NCBI GenBank assembly: GCA_937967325.1
Contig: CALBSQ010000361.1
Location: 1 to 64,000, forward strand
DNA from: an uncultured Chloroflexota bacterium
GTDB lineage: Bacteria; Chloroflexota; UBA4733
Direction of reading: 5' to 3'
Length of the DNA: 64,000 nt
Positions 24,975 to 33,771 of this stretch are shown here, one piece after another. A program made the translations under genes and the position numbers. Each line of letters opens with the position of its first letter. Within the stretch, counting starts at the first letter, position 1. The notes under the pieces are model-generated. The model did no database searches and was not told where the DNA came from. It saw nothing but the letters and a program-made list of their open reading frames with translations.

Positions 24975-25244
24975 ATGGTCGAACGCATCGTGCGTGAATT
25001 TCAGCCGCTCAAGATCATCCTCTTCGGCTCGCAAGCGCGCGGTGATACTCGATGAGATAGCGATGTCGATTTGCTCGTGGTGTTGTCACGAGCGGAAAGC
25101 AAGCATGAGGCATCCGCTAGCATAATGCGCGTGCTACGCGACCTCCCAGCCGCTGTGGATGTCGTCGTCACCACACCAGTCGAGATCGAGCACTTCGGTA
25201 GCGTAAGCGGTACGATTCTACGTCCGGCCCTGCACGAAGGCTAG
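24975..25244 (+). pseudogene. MNT-type nucleotidyltransferase domain gene with in-frame stop
   Basis: Codons 1-26 encode a nucleotidyltransferase N-terminus ending in the catalytic LFGSQARGDTR motif. Codon 27 is TGA (25053-25055). The same frame continues to 25244 with DSDVDLLVVLSRAESKHEAS, carrying the metal-binding DxD that must follow the GS motif, and VDVVVTTPVEIE. The stop therefore separates the two halves of one active site. Such minimal nucleotidyltransferases are usually antitoxin partners of HEPN proteins, but no HEPN gene follows. The most likely cause is a single-base change in a Ser or Pro-like codon. Confidence 0.78.
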
Positions 25245-25920
25245 GTGTTGTATGACAGCCAGTGAGGTCTGGACATCCGTTCAGCAGGATCTCGCCGCGC
25301 ACGGGTTTTCCGAAGATCAAAGTCTGGCCGGTTGACAAGCTCCGACCGTCACCGTACAGTGTGAGCTGGACGTATCGCTTGCTCTCAGGCAAGCGCCTTG
25401 CGCGAAAGGAGACATGCAATGGCTGTCGGCACGTATGCCTCCCGGAGCGCGCAGAGGCGCCACGCCGCCTGAGGGCCAAGCTTGGTTCCTGAGGCAATCA
25501 GAGCCGTTTCCGCTTCCATCCCTGTGGTGAACGAGTAGTCTCGTCCCGCTAATCAGGATGTGAGGTGCAGCGGCGCTCATCCGCGCGTACTCCTTCATCT
25601 ACGCTGCTCTGGTCGAGGCCATCACTTCCGAAGCCGTAGTCGGCCAGTGGTCATGCGTGTCCAGCCCGACGGCGACGCTTGCTAACGGGACGACCGTTGT
25701 TGCGCATCGGCCTCAACGTTTGGGGCTGCTGGGCCAAGCTCCGGACGTTGCTCCCGGCCCCTAGGACCTGGAACATCCGGCGCAGACCCCGACAAGCATA
25801 CGGACCACCACATGTGGGTGGATACGACGAAGAAAAGGAATGTTGCAGAGAATGCATCTCGACCAGAGTACGGCAATCAGGGTGAAAGAAGGACAACACG
25901 ATCAGCGCAAGGAGCAGAAT
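25245..25920. other. Intergenic region, probably degenerate DNA
   Basis: About 675 bp between the nucleotidyltransferase remnant and rsgA. I see no intact gene. The frame from 25262 contains PVDKLRPSPYS, faintly like the start of a ParB-type domain, but nothing else supports it. The region looks like decayed accessory DNA. Confidence 0.5.
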
Positions 25921-26916
25921 GTGATCTCGGCTCAGCTCGATAACGAATCGGCGCAGGCCGGCTCGACCGCTGAAGGGACCGTGTTCAGGAAGAGCACCGG
26001 TATGTACGCCGTTGCCGGCGCGGGAAGGACGTGGAACTGCACCCTATCCAGCAAGCTGCGCAAGCAGCTCGTCTATCCCATCGCCGACCCCGGCTCGATC
26101 CGCCGGCACGTCGTCTCTGTCGAAGACATCCGGATGGTCGACCCCATCGCCATCGGCGATGTCGTCCGCTTCGTGGACGCCGGTGACAACAGCGGGATGA
26201 TCACCGAGGTGCTGCCAAGAAAGAGCAAGCTCGTCCGGCGGGCGGCCGGCTCCAAGCCGCTGGAGCAGGTGATCGTCGCCAACGTGGACCAGGTGCTCAT
26301 CATCTGCGCGGCGGAGCGGCCGGCGCCGTCGTGGGAGCTGGTCGACCGCTACCTGGCGGCAGCGGAAGCGGCGGCGCTTCCGGCGCGCATCTGCATCACC
26401 AAGGCGGACCTCATCGACGCCGCCACGATCGACGCTGAGCTCGACATCTACCGAAGCATCGGCTATCCCACCCACCTGACCAGCGCGGTCAACGGCCTGG
26501 GGATGCCCGAGCTGAAAGAAGCGCTCCAGGGACGGCTCTCCGTGCTGGCCGGAAAGTCCGGGGTCGGCAAGACCTCCCTGCTCAACACCGTGCAGCCCGA
26601 GCTGGGCCTGCGAGTGGGCGAGGTGAGCGGCCAGACGGGCAAAGGCAAACACACCACCAGCTACCTGGAGATGTTCGCCCTCGATGGCGGTGGAAGCGTG
26701 GTGGACACGCCGGGCATGCGCGAGTTCGCCCTCTGGAACGTGCGCAACGTCGATCTGGCGACGCTATTCCCCGACTTGCGGCCGTACGTGGGACGCTGCC
26801 GTTTTGGCCTCGACTGCAGCCACAGCCACGAGCCGGGCTGCGCCATGAAGGAAGCGGTGGTGTCTGGCAAGGTAGCGCAGCGGCGTTATCACAGCTACTT
26901 GCGCATGGCAGGCTGA
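25921..26916 (+). CDS. rsgA: Ribosome small-subunit-dependent GTPase A
   Basis: 331 residues. The GTG at 25921 follows GGAG by six bases; the frame extends 27 codons further upstream without a site. It has the circularly permuted GTPase order of RsgA: an N-terminal OB domain (about residues 20-100), then G4 (ITKAD), G5, G1 (LAGKSGVGKTSLLN), G2 and G3 (VVDTPGMREF), and a C-terminal zinc knuckle (CRFGLDCSHSHEPGC). RsgA checks late maturation of the 30S subunit and is stimulated by it. It is a housekeeping gene set among damaged accessory genes. No operon partner is evident. Confidence 0.95.
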   Translation: MISAQLDNESAQAGSTAEGTVFRKSTGMYAVAGAGRTWNCTLSSKLRKQLVYPIADPGSIRRHVVSVEDIRMVDPIAIGDVVRFVDAGDNSGMITEVLPRKSKLVRRAAGSKPLEQVIVANVDQVLIICAAERPAPSWELVDRYLAAAEAAALPARICITKADLIDAATIDAELDIYRSIGYPTHLTSAVNGLGMPELKEALQGRLSVLAGKSGVGKTSLLNTVQPELGLRVGEVSGQTGKGKHTTSYLEMFALDGGGSVVDTPGMREFALWNVRNVDLATLFPDLRPYVGRCRFGLDCSHSHEPGCAMKEAVVSGKVAQRRYHSYLRMAG

Positions 26917-26964
26917 CGTGCGACGCTACCCGCGACCCAGCAACTTTGGGTAATCACGCAAGCG

Positions 26965-27025
26965 TTTCCGGTGGTGAGGTGTAGGGGCAGGCACGAGGCC
27001 AGCCCCTACACCTCACCACCGGAAA
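26965..27025. repeat. Perfect 24-bp-arm palindrome, REP-like
   Basis: The left arm 26965-26988 and right arm 27002-27025 are exact reverse complements over 24 bases, with a 13-base loop that can pair further (GGC/GCC). The core GTGTAGGGGC is shared with 24301-24337. It follows rsgA and could also help end its transcript. Confidence 0.85.
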
Positions 27026-27129
27026 TCGCCGCGCCAATTCCCGAACCCTTGTTAGGCGTCAGGCGACCCGTTCTCTCCGCATGCTGTAGGATGCCCAGGA
27101 CTCCTGCGAATCCACCTTTGAGAACACCG

Positions 27130-27756
27130 ATGCGATTGCTGATCGTCGAGGACGAGGAGCGTCTGGCTGAGGCCATCGCGCAAGGACTGCGACGGCAGGA
27201 CTACGCCGTCGACATCGCGCTGGACGGGCAGACCGGCTATGACCTAGCCGTGGTTGAGGACTATGACCTCGTCATCCTCGACCTCACCCTGCCCGCGCTT
27301 GATGGGTTGGAGGTCTGCCGCCGCCTGCGCCGCGAACGGCCTGGCCTCCCGATGCTGATGCTCACCGCGCGCTCGCGACCGGCCGAGCGGGTGCTGGGCT
27401 TGGATCAGGGGGCCGATGACTACCTCGTCAAGCCGTTCCACCTCAGTGAACTGGTGGCGCGTATCCGCGCCCTCCTGCGCCGGACGCAGGTCAACCGAAC
27501 TCCGACGCTTACCGTCGGGCCGCTCTGGCTCGACCCGGCCGCGCACATCGCGACCTGCGCGGGCCGGCGCCTGGAGCTGACCGGCAAAGAGTTTGCTACC
27601 CTGGAGTACCTGCTTCGCCAGTCGGGCAAGGTGGTCAGCACCGAGGAGATCCTCGAGCACGCGTGGGGCCGTGACACCGACCGCTTCAGCAACACGGTGC
27701 GGGTCCACCTGACCACCTTGCGGCGCAAGCTGGCCGCGGCAGGCGGAGAGGGGTGA
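27130..27756 (+). CDS. OmpR/PhoB-type response regulator, C-terminally truncated by an in-frame TGA
   Basis: 208 residues from an ATG at 27130. The receiver domain has the acidic pair in IVEDEERLAE, the phospho-acceptor Asp in LVILDLTLP and the Lys in DDYLVKPFHL. The winged-helix domain includes LELTGKEFATLEYLLRQSG and FSNTVRVHLTTLRRKL. The reading frame ends at TGA (27754-27756). The codons directly after it, in the same frame, read IETIIGVGYRVR, which is the usual last hairpin of this family. The stop thus removes a structural part of the DNA-binding wing. CGA to TGA would explain it. The partner kinase is also broken. Confidence 0.8.
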   Translation: MRLLIVEDEERLAEAIAQGLRRQDYAVDIALDGQTGYDLAVVEDYDLVILDLTLPALDGLEVCRRLRRERPGLPMLMLTARSRPAERVLGLDQGADDYLVKPFHLSELVARIRALLRRTQVNRTPTLTVGPLWLDPAAHIATCAGRRLELTGKEFATLEYLLRQSGKVVSTEEILEHAWGRDTDRFSNTVRVHLTTLRRKLAAAGGEG

Positions 27757-27820
27757 ATCGAGACGATTATCGGGGTAGGGTATCGTGTGCGGCCATCGGA
27801 GAAACGAGCCGAGGAGCCAC

Positions 27821-29096
27821 ATGGGGAACCGCCTCGCTAGGTGGCGCCGGACGGGCCTGACGCTACGCGCGCGGCTGACTCTCTGGTCGGCCGCCTGGTT
27901 GTTTCTGATCACCCTCGGTCTGACGCTGTTCTTCAATACTGCGTACGGCTACTTCCTCGACCATGCCGGGAGCGTCGTCCCGCTGCCGTTCTCATCCCCG
28001 GCAGTGGTGGCGCCCGCCACACCGCTCGCAAAGGTGGGACCCGCCGCCAACGGAGCGAAGCCGCCTCCGGCGGTGCCGGTTCCCGTTCCTGCTGCTACCA
28101 GTCGGCTCCCGGCCGCCGTCGCGGTGCGCGACATGGCGGCCGCCACGAGAAGGCTGCTCTGGCTGGTATCCATCGCGGCGCTCGTCCTGGCAGTCGTCAT
28201 CGGCGGTGTTGGCTCCTCCCTACTGACGAAGCGACTGCTGCGCCGTCTGCATGACGCCAGCGTGGTGACGGGACGCATCCGGGCCACTACCCTGAGAGAG
28301 CGCCTCCCGCTATCCGGACCACAGGACGAGCTGGCGAACCTCGTGGCTGCTGTGAACGCCTTACTCGACCGGCTGGAGCTGTCTGTGCAGGAACAGCAGC
28401 AGTTCGTGGCCGATGTTTCCCACGAGCTGCGGACGCCGCTCGCGGTGCTGCAGACCAACCTGGACGTCACGACGAGCGATCCGGCCGCGGCACTGGAAGA
28501 TTGTCGCCACATGGCCGCCGTCCTGCAACCATCGGTACAGCGCCTGGAATTGCTGGTCGAGCAGCTCTTGCTGTTGGCACGCGAGGCCAAGATCAGCGAC
28601 TTCGAGGCCGTGGTGCTCGGCCCACTATTGGAGGAGGTAGTAGAGCAGTCGCACTCAGCGGCGCAGCGGCAGCAGGTCCGCGCGCCTGAGTGGCGATGCC
28701 TCGATTGCCGTTCTCGGCAGCATCACGCTGCTCACCTATCTCGTGCGCAACCTGGTCGACAACGCTATCGCCTACAACCGGCCTGGCGGGTCCGTAGAAA
28801 TACGCCTGACGCCAGACAGTATATGGGCCGTTGTTGCCGTCGAAGACACCGGCATGGGCATCCCCGAGCCGCGCAGGCACGGCTGCTCGAGCGCTTCTAC
28901 CGCGGGGAGGCAGCGCGGAGGCGAAGCCCGAACGGGCTGGGCCTGGGTCTGGCGATCGTGCAGCATCTGGCACGGCAGCACGGTGACAGTGAGTAGTGAA
29001 GCCGGCGCCGGGTCCACCTTCACCGTCCGCCTGCCGCTGGCACCGGAGACAGCCGGCACAATGCCCGAGCACCTCGATCCCGTGACCCGACAGTAA
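27821..29096 (+). pseudogene. Sensor histidine kinase gene with several frameshifts
   Basis: The ATG at 27821 has GAGGAG four bases upstream. The first part is intact: a membrane helix (LWSAAWLFLITLGLTLFF), a Pro/Ala-rich outer loop, a second helix (LLWLVSIAALVLAVVIGG), HAMP, and the phospho-acceptor box FVADVSHELRTPLAVLQ. Near 28690 the frame changes and the N-box (RNLVDNAIAYN) and EDTGMGIPE continue in another frame. Near 28868 it returns for RFYRGEAARR and LGLGLAIVQHLARQHG, and near 28985 it changes again for TVTVSSEAGAGSTFTVRLPL. The ATPase domain is therefore complete in sequence but split over two frames. Either the gene is decaying or the local sequence has errors. Confidence 0.85.
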
Positions 29097-29355
29097 CGCT
29101 TTGTTCGGCGGGCAATCAGAGCCGGCCCTGCGCCCTGGTACGCCGCCTACTCTCTTTATGCGGACCTAACACCCGATTTGGTATACCAGCACTGACCGGC
29201 GCGTACGGCCCCACGTGAGCGCCGGTCGCGGGAGCCGGCAGCGCCGCTTGAAGAACACCCTCCTCCTGGCGGCGCCGCACCCGGCCTACCCGGAATGTGG
29301 GGGCCGGGCGCAGCGCCGGACCTTGTTGGTGCGTTGGTTGGGAAAGGGAAACGTC
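29097..29355. other. Intergenic region, no gene seen
   Basis: About 260 bp between the kinase remnant and the next gene. No coding frame, repeat or clear promoter stands out. Confidence 0.5.
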
Positions 29356-29798
29356 GTGACCCATTTCCGGTATGTGCGGCTGCTGCCGTGCTGTCTCCTC
29401 CTCATCGCCCTTGCCCTCGATTGGCGCGGGAGCGCGTTCGCCGCCGGGCCACCCGCGGCGCAACCGGCCGCCGCGTCGTCCGCGGGGGAGGCGCTATACC
29501 CCAGGCTGGCTACGGCATCCGCGGCTCCCTGGATGGCGGCTACATCGCCTACTACGGCCCCTACTACGAGCAGCCCAATGCCCTCCTGTCAGTCCAGATC
29601 AACTACACGCCCGCGAGCGCTACGGTGCAGCTCGGCATCTGCACCGGCACGACGCAGGGCAGTTGCTTCAACTGGCAGCCCATCTCGAACGGTTCCGGGA
29701 GTGCCGGCTGGCAGGTGCAGCAGGCGGGCTACTTCTACCTGGCCATCTGGAACCAGGCGGCGGGCAGCATCGACTACAACGGCGTGCTGCAAGCGTGA
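29356..29798 (+). pseudogene. Small exported protein gene with one frameshift
   Basis: A GTG at 29356 with AAAGGG upstream opens a signal peptide (RLLPCCLLLIALALDW, ending GSAFA). Around 29500 the coding frame changes: the mature part GYGIRGSLDGGYIAYYGPYY, then LLSVQINYTPASATVQLGIC and YFYLAIWNQAAGSIDYNG lies in the next frame. Adding one C to the CCCC run at 29499-29502 would join them as ALYPQAGYG. The mature domain of about 100 residues looks like a beta-sandwich with aromatic-rich strands. The family is not recognised. It could be a true mutation or a homopolymer sequencing error. Confidence 0.7.
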
Positions 29799-30015
29799 CC
29801 TCCGCGGCGAGAAGCCGGGGTCCGGGGCGCGCCGTCGGCTCGGCTGAGGTACAGCTAGAAAGGAGGTAGCGAGACACAATGGGCTAGCGTTGGGGATGGC
29901 GAGTGGCACGCTCTTCATCGACAAGCGAAAGGAGGAACAATAGACACAGGCCTGGCGGGCGACTGAAGCGCCCGTCAGGGCCGCCAAAACATACTCAGAA
30001 TGAAAGGTTTACGAT
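29799..30015 (+). other. Leader region with two strong Shine-Dalgarno sequences
   Basis: AAAGGAGGT at about 29858 is followed by ATG GGC TAG (29879-29887), a two-codon open frame. AAAGGAGGA at about 29929 is followed closely by a TAG and no start. A GGCGGGCG/CGCCCGTC hairpin follows before the BNR-protein gene. These may be remnants of lost genes or a leader that affects translation. Confidence 0.35.
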
Positions 30016-31620
30016 ATGCACCGCCGAACAGTATTGAGGCTTTCGGCTATCTCTGCGGTGGCCCTAGGCACGGCTGGCGTGGGCTACCTGGCCGTACCGC
30101 AAGTCGTCCGCGCCGGCATCAACTCGCAGGCCGCACGCACCCATGTCCTCTTAAGGCGCCCGACTCCCTCGGCGGCGCAGCCACGGACGCTGGAGTGGGC
30201 GTGGCAGGCGGCGTTGCAGCAGGGCCGCGCCTGGAGCCCAGACGCCGTGGTCGTAAGCCTGGTCAGCCGGGACCTTGCCACCGGGGGCGTGTCCACCGAG
30301 CTCGGCAGCGCGGGCTCCTCGGGGGGCCGCGCCGTGTGGGAGGCCACCCTCGTAGCGCCGAGCAAGCCGAGCCAGCAATTGCGCGTCCGGCTGGCCAACG
30401 GCGCCGTCGTCGGGGCCGTCGCGGAGCCGCGCGTCTCTGACGCGCCGCCCGTCGCCCGTGCCCCCGCGCTCGACAGCGCCAGCGCCCTGGCCGCCGCCCG
30501 CGCGGCGCAGCCGCTCCTGGCGCCCACCGATGGCAAGAGCCATGGCTACGAGTTCATGGCCGGCACCGGGCAGGATAGGCGGGCGACCTTGGCGGTGGTC
30601 GGCAGCAGCCGCGGCATGCGCGCGAAGGTCGACTTCGACGCGGTATCGGGGAAGCTGGTCGGCGCCTCGGTATACGCCTTCACCTCGGGTGGGGTGATCT
30701 ACTCCGCGGATGCCGGCCAGACCTGGTGGGCCAGCAGCCTGACCGGGCGGCAGGTGCAGCAGGTCGCTGAGGTACCCGGCCAGCCCGACGTGGCCTACGC
30801 GGCGGCGATGGCCCGCGGGGCGCTGGTGTCCAGGACCGGCGACGGCGGGCGCAGCTGGCGCGATGTCGGGCGCCTGCCCGACGAGGCGGGGCTGTGGGTG
30901 ACCGGCATGGCGGTTGTCCCTCAGGCCGGCGGCAGCCCCATGCTCGCCGTTGGTATGCTCTCGGGCCTGTGGCTCTCGAAGGACGGCGGTGCGACGTGGG
31001 CGCACAACACCGCATTGCCCTCGGGGACCGTGCAGTGGATGGCGGCGGCTGGGCGCGAGCTCCTGGCCAGCGTCTCGAACTTTGGCGCGCCCGAGAACGA
31101 AGGCGTCTACGGCTCCGCCGACTTCCAGCACTGGCGGCGTGTGCTCCCGGACACCTTGCGCCTCTGCGCGATGGACGGCGGCCAGGCAGCGGTGGCGCTG
31201 CACGTGAACGGGGCGACGACCGCCGACCAGATAGCCGGGACCGCGACGGCCCCGCTCACCTTCCCCATCCGAGCCATCCGCGTCGCGGGGACGATCGCGC
31301 CGGGCCGGCCGCTGCTGGCCGACGACACCACGCAGGTCGCCCTCTCGGTCGACGGCGGCCGGAGCTGGGCGACCACGTTGCGGACCGCCACCGCGGACAT
31401 CGCGGTCGGCCCGACCGGCACCGGCTCCGAGGTGGCGATCGCGGGCGGTTTCCGCACCGGCGTCTTCCGCTCCGCGGATGGCGGGCGGACCTGGCAGCAG
31501 GTCGTGAGCCGGGCGTCCTCCATCCTCCCGGGCAGCGATGAGGTGGGGAGCCTGGCCTTCGAGGCGCCGGGCCACGTGATCGCAACGCAGGGAGGTAATC
31601 AGACATGGCAGTCATTGTAA
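30016..31620 (+). CDS. Exported BNR/Asp-box repeat protein
   Basis: 534 residues with AAAGG upstream of the ATG. The N-terminus RRTVLRLSAISAVALGTAG is an export signal with a twin-Arg-like start. The mature part has at least five Asp-box motifs (SADAGQTW, TGDGGRSW, SKDGGATW, SVDGGRSW, SADGGRTW), spaced as in beta-propellers such as sialidases and photosystem-assembly Ycf48 proteins. I see no sialidase catalytic Arg triad or FRIP motif, so it is more likely a binding or structural propeller outside the cell. It stands between two frameshifted exported-protein genes but is itself intact. Confidence 0.75.
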   Translation: MHRRTVLRLSAISAVALGTAGVGYLAVPQVVRAGINSQAARTHVLLRRPTPSAAQPRTLEWAWQAALQQGRAWSPDAVVVSLVSRDLATGGVSTELGSAGSSGGRAVWEATLVAPSKPSQQLRVRLANGAVVGAVAEPRVSDAPPVARAPALDSASALAAARAAQPLLAPTDGKSHGYEFMAGTGQDRRATLAVVGSSRGMRAKVDFDAVSGKLVGASVYAFTSGGVIYSADAGQTWWASSLTGRQVQQVAEVPGQPDVAYAAAMARGALVSRTGDGGRSWRDVGRLPDEAGLWVTGMAVVPQAGGSPMLAVGMLSGLWLSKDGGATWAHNTALPSGTVQWMAAAGRELLASVSNFGAPENEGVYGSADFQHWRRVLPDTLRLCAMDGGQAAVALHVNGATTADQIAGTATAPLTFPIRAIRVAGTIAPGRPLLADDTTQVALSVDGGRSWATTLRTATADIAVGPTGTGSEVAIAGGFRTGVFRSADGGRTWQQVVSRASSILPGSDEVGSLAFEAPGHVIATQGGNQTWQSL

Positions 31621-31808
31621 TGCGCTGACGGGAAGTCCCGCCTGGCCATTGGGAACGATTCAAGAGCCGCCATCGTCTACCAAGGAGTGCTCCACTCGAA
31701 CTCCTATCGTGAGCACGGGCACGCGCGACGTAGGGAAGGGATACACCAACCGGAGGTGTGGACGAACCGACGCCATCTCCCGGCAAAGGGCGTGAGAGGA
31801 AGGGACCC

Positions 31809-32353
31809 ATGAAACATCTCGGCACGTGGTTTGTTGCGCTGCTGACGCCGGGCGTCCTGCTCCTCGGTTGTGGCTTCGGCGCTGCCGGCAGCGCCAGCCC
31901 CATGCACGTCGCGGCTTCGCGAGCCAAGGCGTATCAATCGATCCAGGAATTGGACAGGACGCCATTGCCGTCGTTCGCATCACCGCGACCACCTCCCGCT
32001 CGATCGAGCAGACGGGTGGCATTCCCTACACCGTCACCCAGGTCAAGGTGGATCAGGTGCTGCGCGGGGCCGTCGATGGGGCGACGATCAAGCTGCGGCA
32101 GCTGGGCGGCCCGAACGGGACGATGGTGATCGAGGACAGCGCACCGCTGGTCCGTCCCGGCAACTCCTACGTAGCTTTTGTCTGGCGCTTCACCTATGGG
32201 CCGGGCAGGGATACCGATCAGTACTACCCGGTAGGCGGCGGTCCCGGGTTGTTCCTCGACCAGGGTGGGACGTTGAAACGCCTGGACCCGGAATCGCCGG
32301 ACCTGCCCGCAACCATCACCCTGAGCGACTTGGCGCATCAGCTCGCGCATTAG
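31809..32353 (+). pseudogene. Lipoprotein gene with one frameshift
   Basis: The ATG at 31809 follows GAGGAAGGGACCC. It starts a lipoprotein signal peptide (WFVALLTPGVLLLGC). Near 31950 the sense frame changes; the rest (AIAVVRITATTSRSIEQTGG, then PYTVTQVKVDQVLRG and NSYVAFVWRF) is in another frame up to 32353. Adding a C at GGACAGG (31950-31956) would join the two as ELDQDAIAVV. The second part resembles small secreted beta-barrel domains with a conserved VxxVLRG strand. Function unknown. It may be a sequencing error or a real loss. Confidence 0.7.
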
Positions 32354-32520
32354 CAGGCGCCAGATGCCCTAGTGCATCAACAGGAGACCTGTTGGGCCAT
32401 GTGTGCAGAACGACAAGAAGGAGTTTATCTGGAAACACCCCAGACCCCGCCCTGACGCGGCACTAGGCGATCTTGTCGATTCAGGTGCGCCGGCTCTCCT
32501 TGTTGCCGTTCGGTCGGAGG

Positions 32521-33645
32521 TTATCCCAAGCGCACCCGGCGATCGGGGCGGAAGGGACCGAGGCGGGAGTCGGGGGCGCCACCCAGAATCTCGGCGGACA
32601 GGAGCTCGCCGAGCAGCGGGCCGAGCGTCATGCCGCTGTGGGTCACCGCGAGATAGAGCCCGGCGCGGCCTGTCACCGCACCGACGACGGGGAAGCCGTC
32701 GGACGGCATGGGACGGATGCCCACCCGCGCTTCCACGATGGGGGTTCCGGCCAGGTCGGGCAGGTAGCGGTGGGCACGGCGCAACAGCTCAGTGCAGCCG
32801 GGCAGCGCCGGGTCGGGTGGAGTATCGGCAGCGACCATGGCGTCGGTGTCGGCATCCTGGAGCACGACGCGGCCGTCGCCATCGGGACGGAAGTGGACAC
32901 CGGGGAGGTGGACGACGCCGCGAGGGCCTCCCTCGACCGGAGCGGTGATGGCGAGCAGGCCGCATGTCGGCGCGAGGGGCAGTTCGACACGGTCCAGTCT
33001 CGCGACCTCATCGCTGAAGCGCCCGGCGGCGACGACAACCGCGTCGGCGCTCACCCGCTCGTCCGAGGCGAGGCGCACGCCGGCCAGACGCTCACCAGCG
33101 CGCTCAATGGCGACGACGGCGTCGTCCTCCCGCACGGCCGCGCCGCGCTCCCGCACGGCCTCGACCAGGCAGCGGACGAGCGTTGGCCCGTGCGCCCAGC
33201 CTTCCAGCGGGAAATGGGCGAAGGCGACCGCACTGCCGGAGCCACCCGGCCAGCGGACGCGTGACTCCAGGTCGGCGGCGCGCTCTGCTGAGATCAGCTC
33301 TGCTGGGTAGGCAACATCTTGCAGTCGCTGTACACGGCCGCGTAGGGAAGCGGCATCTTCCTCCCCGACCGCGCACGTGACGTTGCCGGTCTCGTGCAGC
33401 CACGGACCGGAGCCAAGCGCGTCGCGCAGGCGGCGGTGGGCCTGAATGCCCTCGGCGTTGAGCGCGTGGTAGGCCGGCGGTGGCTTGTCGTTGGCGTTGA
33501 GCCAGGCGAAGCTCCGGCTGGTGGTCTCAGCGCCGGGTCGGCCGCGGTCGACCAGCGTCACGCGCGCGCCACCCGTCGCCAGCCGGTAGGCCACGGAGGC
33601 GCCGACGACTCCGGCGCCGATCACGACCACGTCGGGCATGGACAT
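32521..33645 (-). CDS. FAD-dependent oxidoreductase of the D-amino acid oxidase/glycine oxidase family
   Basis: 374 residues. The ATG at 33645 follows GAGGAGGGGACGC. The FAD-binding loop is VVVIGAGVVGASVAYRLA, followed by the acidic residue in VTLVDRGRPG. Other family segments are ETTSRSFAWLNAN, VVVAAGRFSDEVARL and the C-terminal YLAVTHSGMTLGPLLGELL, which closes the FAD site. Members oxidise amino acids, sarcosine or related amines, passing electrons to oxygen or a quinone. Substrate not determinable. It stands alone between pseudogenes. Confidence 0.9.
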   Translation of the reverse strand: MSMPDVVVIGAGVVGASVAYRLATGGARVTLVDRGRPGAETTSRSFAWLNANDKPPPAYHALNAEGIQAHRRLRDALGSGPWLHETGNVTCAVGEEDAASLRGRVQRLQDVAYPAELISAERAADLESRVRWPGGSGSAVAFAHFPLEGWAHGPTLVRCLVEAVRERGAAVREDDAVVAIERAGERLAGVRLASDERVSADAVVVAAGRFSDEVARLDRVELPLAPTCGLLAITAPVEGGPRGVVHLPGVHFRPDGDGRVVLQDADTDAMVAADTPPDPALPGCTELLRRAHRYLPDLAGTPIVEARVGIRPMPSDGFPVVGAVTGRAGLYLAVTHSGMTLGPLLGELLSAEILGGAPDSRLGPFRPDRRVRLG

Positions 33646-33771
33646 GCGTCCCCTCCTCGGCACTCCGTAGTGTACGCTTCCGACTCAGATTCGTGTAACC
33701 ACGACGAGGCATCCAGAGGCAGGGACGGTGGTTTCGCCGATCGAACTCGTCGCTAGGGAAGGATTGCCACA

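Noticed and set aside
25262..25492. Possible ParB-like domain fragment (PVDKLRPSPYS)
   Set aside because: Only about ten residues resemble the start of that domain, and the rest of the frame does not continue the fold.
30151..31575. 474-codon open frame on the minus strand
   Set aside because: It is antisense to the BNR-repeat gene; its sequence is Arg/Gly/Ala-rich with no motif.
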